Shown one piece after another: positions 34,658 to 43,707 of a stretch of DNA of 64,000 nt. The translations under genes and the position numbers were made by a program. The stretch's first letter is position 1, and each line of letters opens with the position of its first letter. The stretch lies in NCBI GenBank assembly GCA_034401795.1, contig CM067371.1, forward strand, positions 78,933,482 through 78,997,481, given 5' to 3'. The notes beneath the pieces are model-generated. The model searched no databases. It was not told the DNA's origin and saw nothing but the letters and a program-made list of their open reading frames with translations. This stretch comes from Chaetoderma sp. LZ-2023a (Eukaryota > Mollusca > Caudofoveata > Chaetodermatida > Chaetodermatidae).

Positions 34658-35518
34658 TCATTCATCAGAAGGCTGCGCGGTCTCCGCTACTTCGTCCGCA
34701 GTCTCTGCTACTTCGTTAGATGCTTGAGGAACTTTGTCAGAAGCTTGAGGAACTTCGTCAGTTTCGTCAGAAGCCTGTCCCTTAAACTCTACCCACTGAG
34801 GGTCAGAGTCTATGGCTCTCATCTTCTGGAACTTCTCACGGAAGATCCACTTTGTCCATGCACGACGAGCATCTGACTTGCGAAAGGATTTGATGAGGTA
34901 GTCCTGGTAGTTATCTGGGAATTTCAGAGATGCTGCCAGATCACTGGCCAATCTCCTATGCCCTTCTTCATTGAATATGTGCTCAACAGCCTCCTTGCGG
35001 CCAACAGTGAACCCCTCCTGAGTACCTTCTGCATGACCGGTGTCATGGCGCTCCACTACAGCGGCACTGACCTCCTCCCTGAAGTACTTATTTGCTCCAG
35101 ACTGGAGGCTATCCAGCATATCTCGCTCTTCCTGGCTATGGAGGCTAAATACGGCAGCCCACTTCCCGACCATTAGTAGATCTTTGGGGTCGACCCTCGC
35201 CTTTTGGAGAGCTAGAATAACAGGACTGTTGGTTTGGCCCACAGGAGCTAGGTCGAGTGTCCTGAACTGGGTGCTGTCAAACTTCCGGTAGAGTATCCGA
35301 GTCAGGAGTTCTTTTGTACTACGAGCTGGCGCTCCTTCCTCTATGGAGGCCAGTATCTCCGCATCAGACAGAGGTGTGACCTTGGCTCGCTCGTGGACAA
35401 TGTTGATGTCACGAAGCAGTCCTCGGACACTGTCACAGTGGGACAGTGCACGCCGTGGCTGTCGTGCTGACTTGTCCTGCTGCCTATAGACAATCTGCTG
35501 GAAAACTTTACTAAACAT
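34658..35518 (-). CDS. Polinton 286-residue unassigned protein with C-terminal heptad repeats
   Basis: Starts at ATG 35518 (minus) and is open to the stop at 34658, the longest uninterrupted Polinton frame here apart from the integrase. Residues 1-245 are charged and mostly helical. The C-terminus (about 250-283) has four tandem 7-residue units of the form D/N-x-V-P/A-Q/E-A/T-S/A, encoded by 21-bp repeats at about 34679-34762. It faces the ATPase gene tail to tail. I do not recognise a family; a minor structural protein is one possibility. Confidence 0.6.
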   Translation of the reverse strand: MFSKVFQQIVYRQQDKSARQPRRALSHCDSVRGLLRDINIVHERAKVTPLSDAEILASIEEGAPARSTKELLTRILYRKFDSTQFRTLDLAPVGQTNSPVILALQKARVDPKDLLMVGKWAAVFSLHSQEERDMLDSLQSGANKYFREEVSAAVVERHDTGHAEGTQEGFTVGRKEAVEHIFNEEGHRRLASDLAASLKFPDNYQDYLIKSFRKSDARRAWTKWIFREKFQKMRAIDSDPQWVEFKGQASDETDEVPQASDKVPQASNEVAETADEVAETAQPSDE

Positions 35519-35557
35519 GGCAGTCGTGTAACCCCTCTATATACCCAGACCTTAAAC

Positions 35558-36399
35558 ATGCTGCAGTATGTGCAACATCCAGATGGGGCCATTGAACCCG
35601 CAACATCGCACCGCACTGATCCTCGGAATGACTGCCAGATGGTCATTCGACCGAGTATACACGATGAGAACCCATTGTCCGCTGCTGGGAAATACATTGA
35701 CTTTGCAATCTCGGCACAGATCCACAAGATCAAGAGCATGACACTCGAGAGCTTCAGAGCACAATAGAACATACGGTAGAGCTCCCGCAGGTTCTGAACA
35801 GGTGGGAGATCGTGCAGAGCAACAACACCCTGGACACCACCTATGTGAACGATGAGTATTGAGTCCTAGGTCCGCTGGCTCGTGGCCCAACCTTCTATGT
35901 GAAGGGAAAGGGGTACTATGCTGTGGGGTGCAATGAGGGGTTCACGGAATCACAAGCAGGTGTCGAGAAGCCTGTGTCAGTTCCACTCTTAACCCTCCTC
36001 GAGAACACACTTGTGAACCCGGCTGCCATGCAGGATAGGCTGTTCCTCCAGGTGTACACTAAGCAGCTCGCGGATGCAACGATGAATGCTCCAAGACTTC
36101 ATGTCTGGCATGACGAGAATGACCAGGAGCTGAAGCAAACAGGTTCCAGACAGCAGATCGTGCATGTGGAGCGAGAACACCAGCAGGTCCAAGCCACAGC
36201 TAACCAACGGGTAGAGCAACCATTGCATCGTGGTGCATCGAACTGTGGCGCTGTTGCAGTCCTGGTTCAGAAGGGAGGAGCCATCCAGCAGGTGGATAAG
36301 CTAGGGGACTTCAAGCTTGTCGTTGCTGGGACCAATGTTCTTGGTGAGGTACTCGAGCTGGCTGATTGCCAACTCTACAGACAGAAAACTAAGTCATAG
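35558..36399 (+). pseudogene. Polinton unassigned protein, possible capsid component, broken
   Basis: ATG at 35558 opens 69 codons (R-P-S-I-H-D-E-N, Y-I-D-F-A-I-S) to a stop at 35765. Further stops and a frame change follow, then 35899-36399 is open for 166 codons (G-K-G-Y-Y-A-V-G-C-N-E-G-F, and a Gln-rich stretch Q-Q-V-Q-A-T-A-N-Q near the middle). Together about 280 residues. The Gly/Tyr and beta-rich look would fit a small jelly-roll (penton-like) protein, but nothing in the sequence proves it. Confidence 0.45.
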
Positions 36400-36605
36400 G
36401 CTCTTCTGCGCCTAACCAGTGGAAACGACGACCTCGAGTCGGCACTCGAGGGTCGTCACCACCATGGGGGCAGGGACATCCCACCTAATCAGGGCAACCA
36501 GCTCAGTTTAAACATCGGAAACCTCCTATCGGGGACTCACTCATGAGGTGTGACAGTACTTTACTTTGGCTATGCTAAGGTATGTGTGTCGAACACATCA
36601 GGTAT

Positions 36606-36953
36606 TCAGCTTGAGCATGTGTAGAGCACGACTCCTGTCGTCACAGCTGCAGCTGCCACGGCTACTATAAGCTCAGCTGTCTTCTGACCTGTCGATGCTT
36701 CATAGTCGAGCGTTGGCTCATATACAGCCTCGTAGTACTCATCGAGACTCTCATCTGCTTCTTTGAGGCTCTGATTGGCCTGAGCTCGGAGTTGTCATCG
36801 GCGTGCCTCCCTCTGAAGCATATGCTCGAGGGCTTTGCTGTACTCAAACTTCTCCTTAGACAGCGTCTGCATCGCCTGGGTATGATGCTCATGCTCTACC
36901 TCTGCTGCCTTCTTGTTGGCGAAGCTGAGTCCCCAGTTCGCTAAGGCAAACAT
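36606..36953 (-). pseudogene. Polinton small protein, one in-frame stop
   Basis: 116 codons from ATG at 36953 to TGA at 36606, with a single TGA near codon 53. Residues 10-90 are Glu/Lys/Gln-rich and coiled-coil-like (H-E-H-H-T-Q-A-M-Q-T-L-S-K-E-K); the end is hydrophobic (A-E-L-I-V-A-V-A-A-A-A-V), like a tail anchor. The longest open frame on this strand here is a different, spurious one. Confidence 0.45.
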
Positions 36954-37041
36954 GCCCGTATTCAAGATTGTGGAGGCTATGCTATAGACTACAGTTTAAA
37001 GCTACTATATAGCTGTCTCACAGCGACGGATCCCCAGAGCG

Positions 37042-37416
37042 ATGTATGAACCAGAGGCTTATGAAGACCCAGTCGAGGATATAGATGATGAGGACTATGA
37101 GGAGGACTATGATGAGGAGGATGATGCAGACGACTACGATGTAGTGGAGACCGCGGGTGAATATGACGATGTAGAGCCTGAATCCCACAAGCTAGTACAC
37201 AGAGCGAAAGGAATCTATCGCACTTACATAAAAGGTTTTATCGGTCCGCTGGCAGCAGTTGGGGCTCTGATCACTCTGTTCACAACGAAGGCTGGCGAGA
37301 CGGTCCACAAGATCACCAACAATGCTCTCCATGGGGTGGAGAAGATTTCTGAAGCCATACCAGCCATCGTCTCAGGAGTAGGCACGTTCTTCGGAGTCAC
37401 AGGTCAAGTCCCTTAA
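37042..37416 (+). CDS. Polinton acidic/hydrophobic protein, 124 residues, intact
   Basis: Starts at ATG 37042. Residues 1-52 are strongly acidic with many tyrosines (D-E-D-Y-E-E-D-Y-D-E-E-D). A basic stretch (H-R-A-K-G-I-Y-R) and two hydrophobic segments follow (G-F-I-G-P-L-A-A-V-G-A-L-I near 66 and I-V-S-G-V-G-T-F-F-G near the end). Resembles in plan the other small membrane-active Polinton products. Intact. Confidence 0.5.
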   Translation: MYEPEAYEDPVEDIDDEDYEEDYDEEDDADDYDVVETAGEYDDVEPESHKLVHRAKGIYRTYIKGFIGPLAAVGALITLFTTKAGETVHKITNNALHGVEKISEAIPAIVSGVGTFFGVTGQVP

Positions 37417-37579
37417 CTTCCGAGGGTTGGTCGATAACTACTGTTCAGTGAGGATCCAGCAGAGATTAGATGCCAGTGTACGGAGGTGTTTGAGGTCTTC
37501 AGTGATAGTCAAATGAATGACGGCCATCTGTTCATCTGTTTAGAGTTCACCCAGGCCGTGCGTGACAGTACTGGAGTGA

Positions 37580-38598
37580 ATGCCAGTGATGAAATCCGGG
37601 AATTTATCAACCATCTTTCTTGAGGAACTCTACTATCAGCCTGGGGAATATTACCATGAGCCCCCTCAACTACTTGAGGCTGCACGTCGTAAGGGCCACA
37701 ACTTCACATTGGAGACAGTTAGCCAGTGGCTCAGCCACCAGGCGATGTGGCAGATATACAGACCTCGTCCATGGCACATCAGGCATGCCCATTTCGAGGA
37801 AACTGGCCCAAACAGAGTTCGCCAGGCAGATGTTCCATTCCTTCCACACGACTCGGTTGGTCATAAGACCTACAAGTATGCCCTCACCATCGTCGATGTC
37901 GCCAGCAGGTACAAGGCGGCAGTACCGCTCACAGACAAGTCAGCTGGCCAGGTGGCCCAGGCATTTCAGGGTGTCTACATGGCTTCGGAAAATACCCTCC
38001 AGTGGCCGGAATTGTTGCAGGTGAATGAGGGTAAGGAGTTCAGAGGGGAGACTGTAGCCCTCATGCGGAAACACAGTGTGGCAGTTCGGCGAGGCGAGGT
38101 AGGGCATCTCTGTACCCAGGCTATCATTAAGCGGTGGAATCGGACACTGACAGAGAGACTGTTCCCACACCAATATGCCCAGGAAATGGCCGCGCCGAGT
38201 GAATGTTCTAGAGTATGGGTGAGAGGGCTACCTGCTGTGGTGGAGAGATCCAATGCCGAGGTTACTAGGCTAATCGGGAAGAAGCCGGTAGAGGCTATCA
38301 GACACTCTGCTGGACACAGCTCTAGAGGAGCGAACAAGGGAGAGGAGTGCCTACCCCTGATGCTCTGGTTCGGTACCTGTATGAGCCTGGTGAGCTGGAA
38401 GGTGGTCGACGGCGTGCAACAGATCCTAACTGGTCGATAGATGTTCACAGGCTTGACAGGTATGTGGAGGCGGATGGGCGGCCTACACTGTACTACCTGG
38501 CATGCCAGCAGGGAGTGCCTAGGCGACCATGTGTCGTGGAAGAGTTTCAGCTAGTCCTTGAAGACACACAGCTACCACCCCCTAGGGTGCTAACATGA
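37580..38598 (+). pseudogene. Polinton retroviral-type integrase, catalytically altered and frameshifted
   Basis: Open for 286 codons from ATG 37580 to 38440. An rve-type core runs from about residue 78. The first catalytic Asp is present (Q-A-D-V, residue 84). The second motif, usually D-x-G-x-E-F, reads V-N-E-G-K-E-F (N149). The third, usually V-E-R-x-N-R-T-L, reads I-K-R-W-N-R-T-L (K184). Two of the three metal-binding acids are therefore replaced. The C-terminal domain typical of Maverick integrases (V-R-Y-L-Y-E-P-G-E-L) appears in another frame at 38347-38598, so a frameshift near 38340 separates it. In intact elements this enzyme inserts the DNA with 6-bp duplications. This copy should be inactive. 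Confidence 0.85.
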
Positions 38599-38815
38599 TA
38601 ATCGACGGGCTTGGTATGGGCCCCAATCTGGTAGCACATGGTGCTTATCATAGTAAGTGGAGAGTCCGAGTTTTCCCTGTGCATACGTCACCATACCCTG
38701 GTTGCGCATGCGTAGGCCTCGATTGGTGGCTCTGTCCACCCACCATGGAGGGCGCTGTAGAACCTCTGCCAGGAGATGCCATTCTGCCGTTTAGACATTT
38801 CATTGGTCGAGCATT
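38595..38815 (+). other. Spacer between integrase and polymerase genes
   Basis: An 85-codon plus-strand frame runs through here (38595-38852), overlapping the tail end of the polymerase gene. It has no recognisable motif, and I do not regard it as a supported gene. Confidence 0.35.
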
Positions 38816-41800
38816 TCACTTGCAAGTTTCTGCTGTTCCAGCAGTCACGTAGTAGCACTTGGCGCAGAGAGCAATACCACGAGTGCCTTCGATCTCGAGC
38901 TTGAACAACCACGGAGTGCGGTTAGACCATTTGTCCCATGCCAACCAGTCCCGTTTGCAGGCCTCATACTCCGTTCGCTTCTCTGGGCGTATCACCTCAT
39001 CGAGGATGGAGCCTGCTATGGCGATATAGGCAGACTCGGTGTCCATCTGCAGGTACTCGAAGTTGTCACGAGCTACATAGTGGTCGAGGAAGTCATAGTA
39101 GTTGGAGCCTGCTATGGCGATATAGGCAGATTCGGTGTCCATCTGCAGGTACTTGAAGCTGTCCTGAGCTACGTAGTGGTCGAAGAAGTCATAGTAGAAC
39201 TCCAGCATTCGCAGCTTCGCCAGCTCGTATACTGCTATACCCACCTGGAAGGGGCAACGAATAGTGATTTTAGCCTTATGGCTCTGCAATTCTCGAACCA
39301 TGTGCTATGCAAGGCTCTGTCTACTGCTCGTTTATCCTTAGTGAAGCTCGTGTTGATATGACGTTCTAATGCCTCGATCAGCTTCCCATATGCACTGTTA
39401 CCGAGGAGTTTGAAGAGATCAGCCAACAAGGCTATACTTTTGTCAACATCCCCAGTATGACGTGCCTCAGTAACAGAGTCTACAAACCATTCAAAAGGTT
39501 TCTGTGAGGTGTAGTCTATAGTGCGATAGATAGCAGTAATCTCTAACCCGTGGGCAAGGCACCACTTGAGAGTTTGTGCATACAATACCCTCTTCTTACC
39601 AGAGAGTGCACCAACGAGTTTGCTAGTTGTAGACTTTTGTTGACCTGTTTTTATCAAGGTATGCAAGCATCTCCGAAGGTATAGCCTGTTCTGGGATCTC
39701 ACGATTATAGAAGATGGGAGACATCTCCTCGAACTTTGACCATAACAGTTTAGGTACCTCAATGTCGACTTCAGCAAACCCGAACCAACGATCCGCTAGC
39801 CGATCCTGCTTAAGGCGTTCAATATCACTGCTTACATGTCCACCCCACCGTCGTACAGTTTCTTTACCACACGGCATTGCTTGGGCCATGATTGACAAAT
39901 ACAGAGAATTTGCATCATAACCAAGGAGACGTTGACATACTCACTTACCTTGGCGAATTTGGGTAACCCTAGACTCGTCATATCTCATGAACACAATGCT
40001 CTGACCCCCAACAACAGCACCCTTTAACATCTCGTGAGCTTCCTTCCTTGGAGAGTAAAGGCTAATATCCGGTTCATGTTCAGAAGTACCACGAAGTAAG
40101 TACTGAAGCGACACACCAGGAAGTGGCACCGCATCCTTCAGAATGTCTATACCTCGTTCTGTGTAGAATTCTCGCATCTTCTCTAAGGCTTCAATGAACG
40201 GGCTAACATTCAAGTTGTTGTAACCAGTCAGCAAACGTCTTCATCCCCAGATCTCTGAAGGTCTGCTTACAAGCTTTCCACTCTGACAACTCAAGAAGGT
40301 AACCACCTTTGAGCTTGGACCACCACGCAGGATAATCAGGTAGTCTAGGATAGTCAAGCTTCGCTGGTGAGTCGAACCATTCATAAGGTAACCAGCTCTT
40401 CTGTTGTGAGCAACCGTAGGCTTTGATCCATTCTCATAAGAAACCCCTTGGGCCGAGGTAGTTGATTACATCGAGAAACCTCAGTTCAGGCGTAATGAGT
40501 AACATTGTCTGGCTAGCCTTCTTGGCGACTTTCACCGTTCCTTTGGACGAAGTAGTAAGTTCATCCACGAAGTACTTCTTGATGAGGTTCAGGTCATACC
40601 GCCAAGAGTGGAACCCGAGCACAGGCACCTGGTCACACCTCTCATTGATAAGCCGCGGCTGTTGTTTTGGTCACTTGTCCATGTTTGCGGGTAGATACTG
40701 TGACCGAACCCTTGCACGGATCGTGGAGGCTCGTAGTTGGATCTCCTGCATGAACTCTGAGATCAGCACTTTGGAGTTAGCATTGCAGAGGTGAGTTGGC
40801 GAGCTCGCGCTGCCGTCTAAGGAGCAGCCGACTGACACCGAGATTGGTATGTGGGTACTCTCGATCGTGAGACTCTCTGTAGGGTGGGTCTTGATCCTAT
40901 CTAGAAGGGCTTCAAAGTCATAGACAATAAAGTGTGGGTATGGTACTGTCCGCACAGGGGTGTGGACGCATGGGCAGCGTTTTATGCAGCACTCCCACTG
41001 TACCACAAGCGTGCATCCAGATGCTATCAGTTTCTCGTCTCTTGCGACCATCTTGCATATCTTTGATCAGCATCCTCACCTCGCTGGTGTTGTGAACATC
41101 CATGCCGGTGACAGCCATGAAACTGGTATATTGTGTCGGTTGTCGGATCATAGCCATCTATGGGGGCCCCCTCGATCCCACGCTCACCACCGTGACCACA
41201 CTTTGCGTGGTGTATATGAATTCCACGGTTTCTCGACTCATATTCAATCCAGCGAGTAGCCGCGGAACTGGCCGGTTGGTATGGATAGAAGGCCTTCTCG
41301 TATGGTGACTGCGGTGCCACTACCTTCTCCCCAGGGCAATCGATGGTCGTTTTCCCCCTGTACAGCAGTCAGCATGGCGATGGAGACTACATGCTTGGGT
41401 GAACTGCTGTTGACAGTTCCCACAGCTGAAAGTCTGGGCCAGCTTGGAGATGTCCTTAATGAAGAAGGCGTTGTGGTCATATGCTCCAATGGTCATGACG
41501 CTCGGATAGAGAGCAGGTTTCTTGGTCAGATGCCAGATGCCCTCTTCAGTGGGTTCATAAACACGAATCCCTGTCTTCGCAAATAACTCTACCTTGTCCA
41601 GCTGGTCTAGGGACGTTTTTGGTACGTCAGCCACATACCTGTTCATAGTACTTCTATCAGCTCTTGCACCCTGCTGGACTGCTAGACATCTCCAGAGGCA
41701 CATGTTATCTTTGTAAGTATTGAGTGCCACCATTCACTTCCTCCATCGGAGCCAGACTGGGAAGGGGAGGGGTCTGTCCTTAGCAGAGGCTGGCAGTTGG

Positions 41801-42217
41801 TGACAACCTTTACCTCAACGTTGATTGATCTGATGAAGGCCGACACGGTATTGGGCCGATCGATATTGTCTGGGTCGAGGCGGGCTGGCTCTCTGCCCTC
41901 CATCCAATTCTGGGTCTCCCTCGTGTATTCATCCAGGGACTTCCTGGAGCATTCTTGTGGAAGGGCATTACCCGACCACCCACGATGTGGCGGATTCGAT
42001 AGGTGTGGGTATACCGAAGGTAGAAGGAGTTCTGAACAGCCCGCAGCTTCTCCATGATCCGACCTGTAATGTCTCCTTCTAGCCCTCTTAAGAATATCCA
42101 GCATACTGTTCGCCATCCTCTCTCCTCTGTCCCCCTCTCACCGAGACGCTCGTTGAGAATCTGCTGACATTTTCGCCTCATACTCTGGGCTAGGGTTTCA
42201 GATCTCGGTCCCCTCAT
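38816..42217 (-). pseudogene. Polinton type-B DNA polymerase, broken
   Basis: Polymerase-like sequence runs on the minus strand through at least eight frame changes or stops. From the start: an N-terminal region typical of animal Maverick polymerases (42217-41320; N-T-Y-K-D-N-M-C-L-W-R-C-L-A-V), then Y-Q-F-H-G-C (about 41130) and exonuclease I Y-D-F-E-A (about 40915). Exonuclease II follows as G-F-H-S-W-R-Y-D (about 40605), with His where Asn is usual. Then come polymerase motif A D-A-N-S-L-Y-L (about 39900), motif B G-N-S-A-Y-G-K (39385-39411) and motif C. Motif C is present twice in tandem and reads D-T-E rather than D-T-D in both. Such enzymes copy the element using a terminal protein as primer. 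This copy is dead. Confidence 0.9.
39008..39199 (-). repeat. In-frame tandem duplication of polymerase motif C (2 x 96 bp)
   Basis: 39008-39103 and 39104-39199 are about 91% identical (roughly nine differences). Each encodes 32 residues that include Y-L-Q-M-D-T-E-S-A-Y. The Glu codon is GAG in one unit and GAA in the other. Confidence 0.9.
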
Positions 42218-42410
42218 TAATCGTCTTCTGACTCGGTGTAGAAGAGGTAGGCGTTTTTGTGGATGCCATCCGAGTTGCTACAGCTTTGGCCCGTAAGCTG
42301 ACATTCGTCTCCTCATACAACTGACGACTCTCACGGAGCAGCTGTGCTTTCTTGTGAGGGTTCCATGGATTCTCAGAGGTGAGCGCCGGAAACCTCCCTG
42401 TCTGTTTTGT

Positions 42411-42551
42411 TCAGGAGAGTCGCTTTAGCCACTCCTCGGCAAGGGCGGGGAGTCGCTTTCGCCACTTTACAGCATTGGTGTGTGCAATCATCTGGAGCAG
42501 GTCGGCTTTGCGGGCCTTAGAATAGCCTCTAAGACCGAATTGCATTGCCAT
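42411..42551 (-). CDS. Polinton SAP-like short ORF upstream of the polymerase
   Basis: 46 residues from ATG at 42551. Contains L-R-G-Y-S-K-A-R-K-A-D-L-L, which resembles the helix-extension-helix SAP/Rho-N motif found in short proteins or N-termini next to Maverick polymerases; such motifs bind nucleic acid. Coding-like sequence continues past its stop to about 42220, so it may be the broken N-terminus of the polymerase gene rather than a separate gene. Confidence 0.4.
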   Translation of the reverse strand: MAMQFGLRGYSKARKADLLQMIAHTNAVKWRKRLPALAEEWLKRLS

Positions 42552-42640
42552 CACTCGAAGCTGTGTTACAGTAACAAGGATGCAAGGTCTATATATTAGA
42601 TCTTAAACATTTCTGACCATCTTCGAGGGTGTTACAGTAA

Positions 42641-42771
42641 GTGGCGATCAGTACCTGTGGGCGGTGTATATCCCTGTGGATGCCTGTCTCTAAAGGGGCT
42701 TTCAGACCCTATTATGTGTGGCGATCAGTACCTGTGGGTGGTGTATATCCCTGTGGATGCCTGCCTCTAAA
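42641..42771. repeat. Two direct copies of a 54-bp sequence, period 77 bp
   Basis: GTGGCGATCAGTACCTGTGG...GCCTGTCTCTAAA occurs at 42641-42694 and 42718-42771 with two or three differences. It lies in the only sizeable non-coding gap of the right half, between the polymerase side and the Cys-rich gene, both on the minus strand. A regulatory role is possible but not shown. Confidence 0.75.
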
Positions 42772-42783
42772 TGCGTGGCATGA

Positions 42784-43060
42784 CACGTTTAAGTTCTTCC
42801 ATAACTAAACTGAACTTTTTCCTTGCACAGACCTTCTTGTATTTCATCTGTTGGAATGTTTACGCACCCCCCCCCCCCCAGCATGCTTTACATAGTCTAC
42901 AGTCTGTATAAATACCTGCCCCGCATCCTCTGCATGGCTTCAGCTCAACAGCAGCCTTCTGAAACTGAGCATTGTGTGTCGCACAATATTCTCCAACACA
43001 GTTCCTTAAGCATTCAAAAGGCTTACCTCGCATAAGCCATTTGCATGTATTATAATGCAT
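42784..43060 (-). pseudogene. Polinton Cys-rich zinc-binding-like protein, frame broken at a C14 tract
   Basis: Open from 43060 to 42860. After an M-R-G-K-P-F start it shows C-L-R-N-C-V-G-E-Y-C-A-T-H, then C-R-G-C-G and C-R-L-C-K-A-C, a pattern of paired Cys/His that suggests one or two zinc sites. I recall similar small Cys-rich proteins in animal Polintons. The frame runs into Gly codons from a C14 homopolymer (42847-42860), after which coding-like sequence continues in another frame to about 42784. The homopolymer could be a real indel or a sequencing error. Confidence 0.6.
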
Positions 43061-43157
43061 GTTTGATAAAGTCTATATCAAGATCTTAGCCTTGGGCTGA
43101 TGGGTGTGGTTCAGTAGGGCCTGGGTGTCTTGTATGTATTTGTGTGGCCCATGACCA

Positions 43158-43253
43158 TATGCCTCAGGAATTGAGAGGGCGGTGGGAGCCGCGGATCATG
43201 GAACGATTGCCTGTGGAGGGAGGTGGTATTTTTCTACTACCGGCTATACTACT
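43158..43253 (-). repeat. Polinton right terminal inverted repeat
   Basis: Reverse complement begins AGTAGTATAGCCGGTAGTAG, identical to the left end for the first 46 bases, with about five mismatches over 96 bp. Confidence 0.95.
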
Positions 43254-43259
43254 GTAGGT
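43254..43259. repeat. Polinton target site duplication, right copy
   Basis: GTAGGT, matching 27352-27357. Confidence 0.9.
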
Positions 43260-43365
43260 TAATATAGTGGTTGTCGCATTAAAACACAATCAATGCTGTA
43301 TTTAGCTTCACAGAACGTCCAAAAGCTCTGAATGCCTTGGAGTTTACCTTTTTAAACAAAACTTC

Positions 43366-43705
43366 TCGTGGGTTTTTATTTTGCAATGCAAATTGGTACA
43401 AAACTGGCATCGCTGTAGATAGCTTTCAAGTAATTCCGTACCTCGCTCCCTGGATACCCTCCAAAGCTATAGATGTTGTCTATGTTTCTAATGCAATATA
43501 ATATACAATAATTTCCATTTATGATGACTATATGTATCCTAATCAGGCAGATATGTAGATAATACACATTTTTCAAGAGCACCGCCAACAAAATGGGGGT
43601 ATAGTTATTAATAAACTTACCACCTGTATTATAACATGACTACCAAGCATTCCAACATGGGAAATGAATCAGGAGATGTTACCCATTCATATGATCCATT
43701 ATTTG
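43366..43705 (-). repeat. E2 right terminal inverted repeat, inner part
   Basis: Reverse complement of this segment follows 21153-21517. It is cut from the outer part of the TIR (45371-45622) by the Tc1 insertion. Confidence 0.85.
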
Positions 43706-43707
43706 TA

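Larger units (their letters stand above)
27358..43253. mobile_element. Polinton/Maverick element, 15.9 kb, decayed
   Basis: Bounded by exact 6-bp direct repeats GTAGGT and 96-bp TIRs beginning AGTAGTATAGCC. It encodes a type-B DNA polymerase of the protein-primed kind, a retroviral-type integrase, a packaging-type ATPase and several unassigned ORFs on both strands. These three genes together define Polintons, virus-like transposons of eukaryotes (their virus form is called adintovirus). A cysteine protease and clear capsid genes were not identified; candidate structural genes are noted separately. All three core genes carry stops or frameshifts, so the element is a relic. GC content is visibly higher than in the flanks. 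It lies inside E2. Confidence 0.95.

Noticed and set aside
34658..35518. Calling the 286-residue Polinton protein the major capsid protein because of its length and intactness
   Set aside because: It is too short for the usual double-jelly-roll protein and looks helical and charged; left unassigned.
37432..37622. About 60-codon plus-strand frame just before the integrase ATG, coding-like in composition
   Set aside because: It has no start codon after its upstream stop and overlaps the integrase start in another frame. It could be the remains of a small gene, but support is too weak for an entry.
38595..38852. 85-codon Polinton frame after the integrase, considered as the missing cysteine protease
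   Set aside because: No His-Asp-Cys pattern or other adenain-like motif; overlaps the polymerase gene.
42641..42771. A CRISPR-like repeat-spacer array
   Set aside because: Only two repeats and a eukaryotic context; not a CRISPR array. None was seen anywhere in the window.
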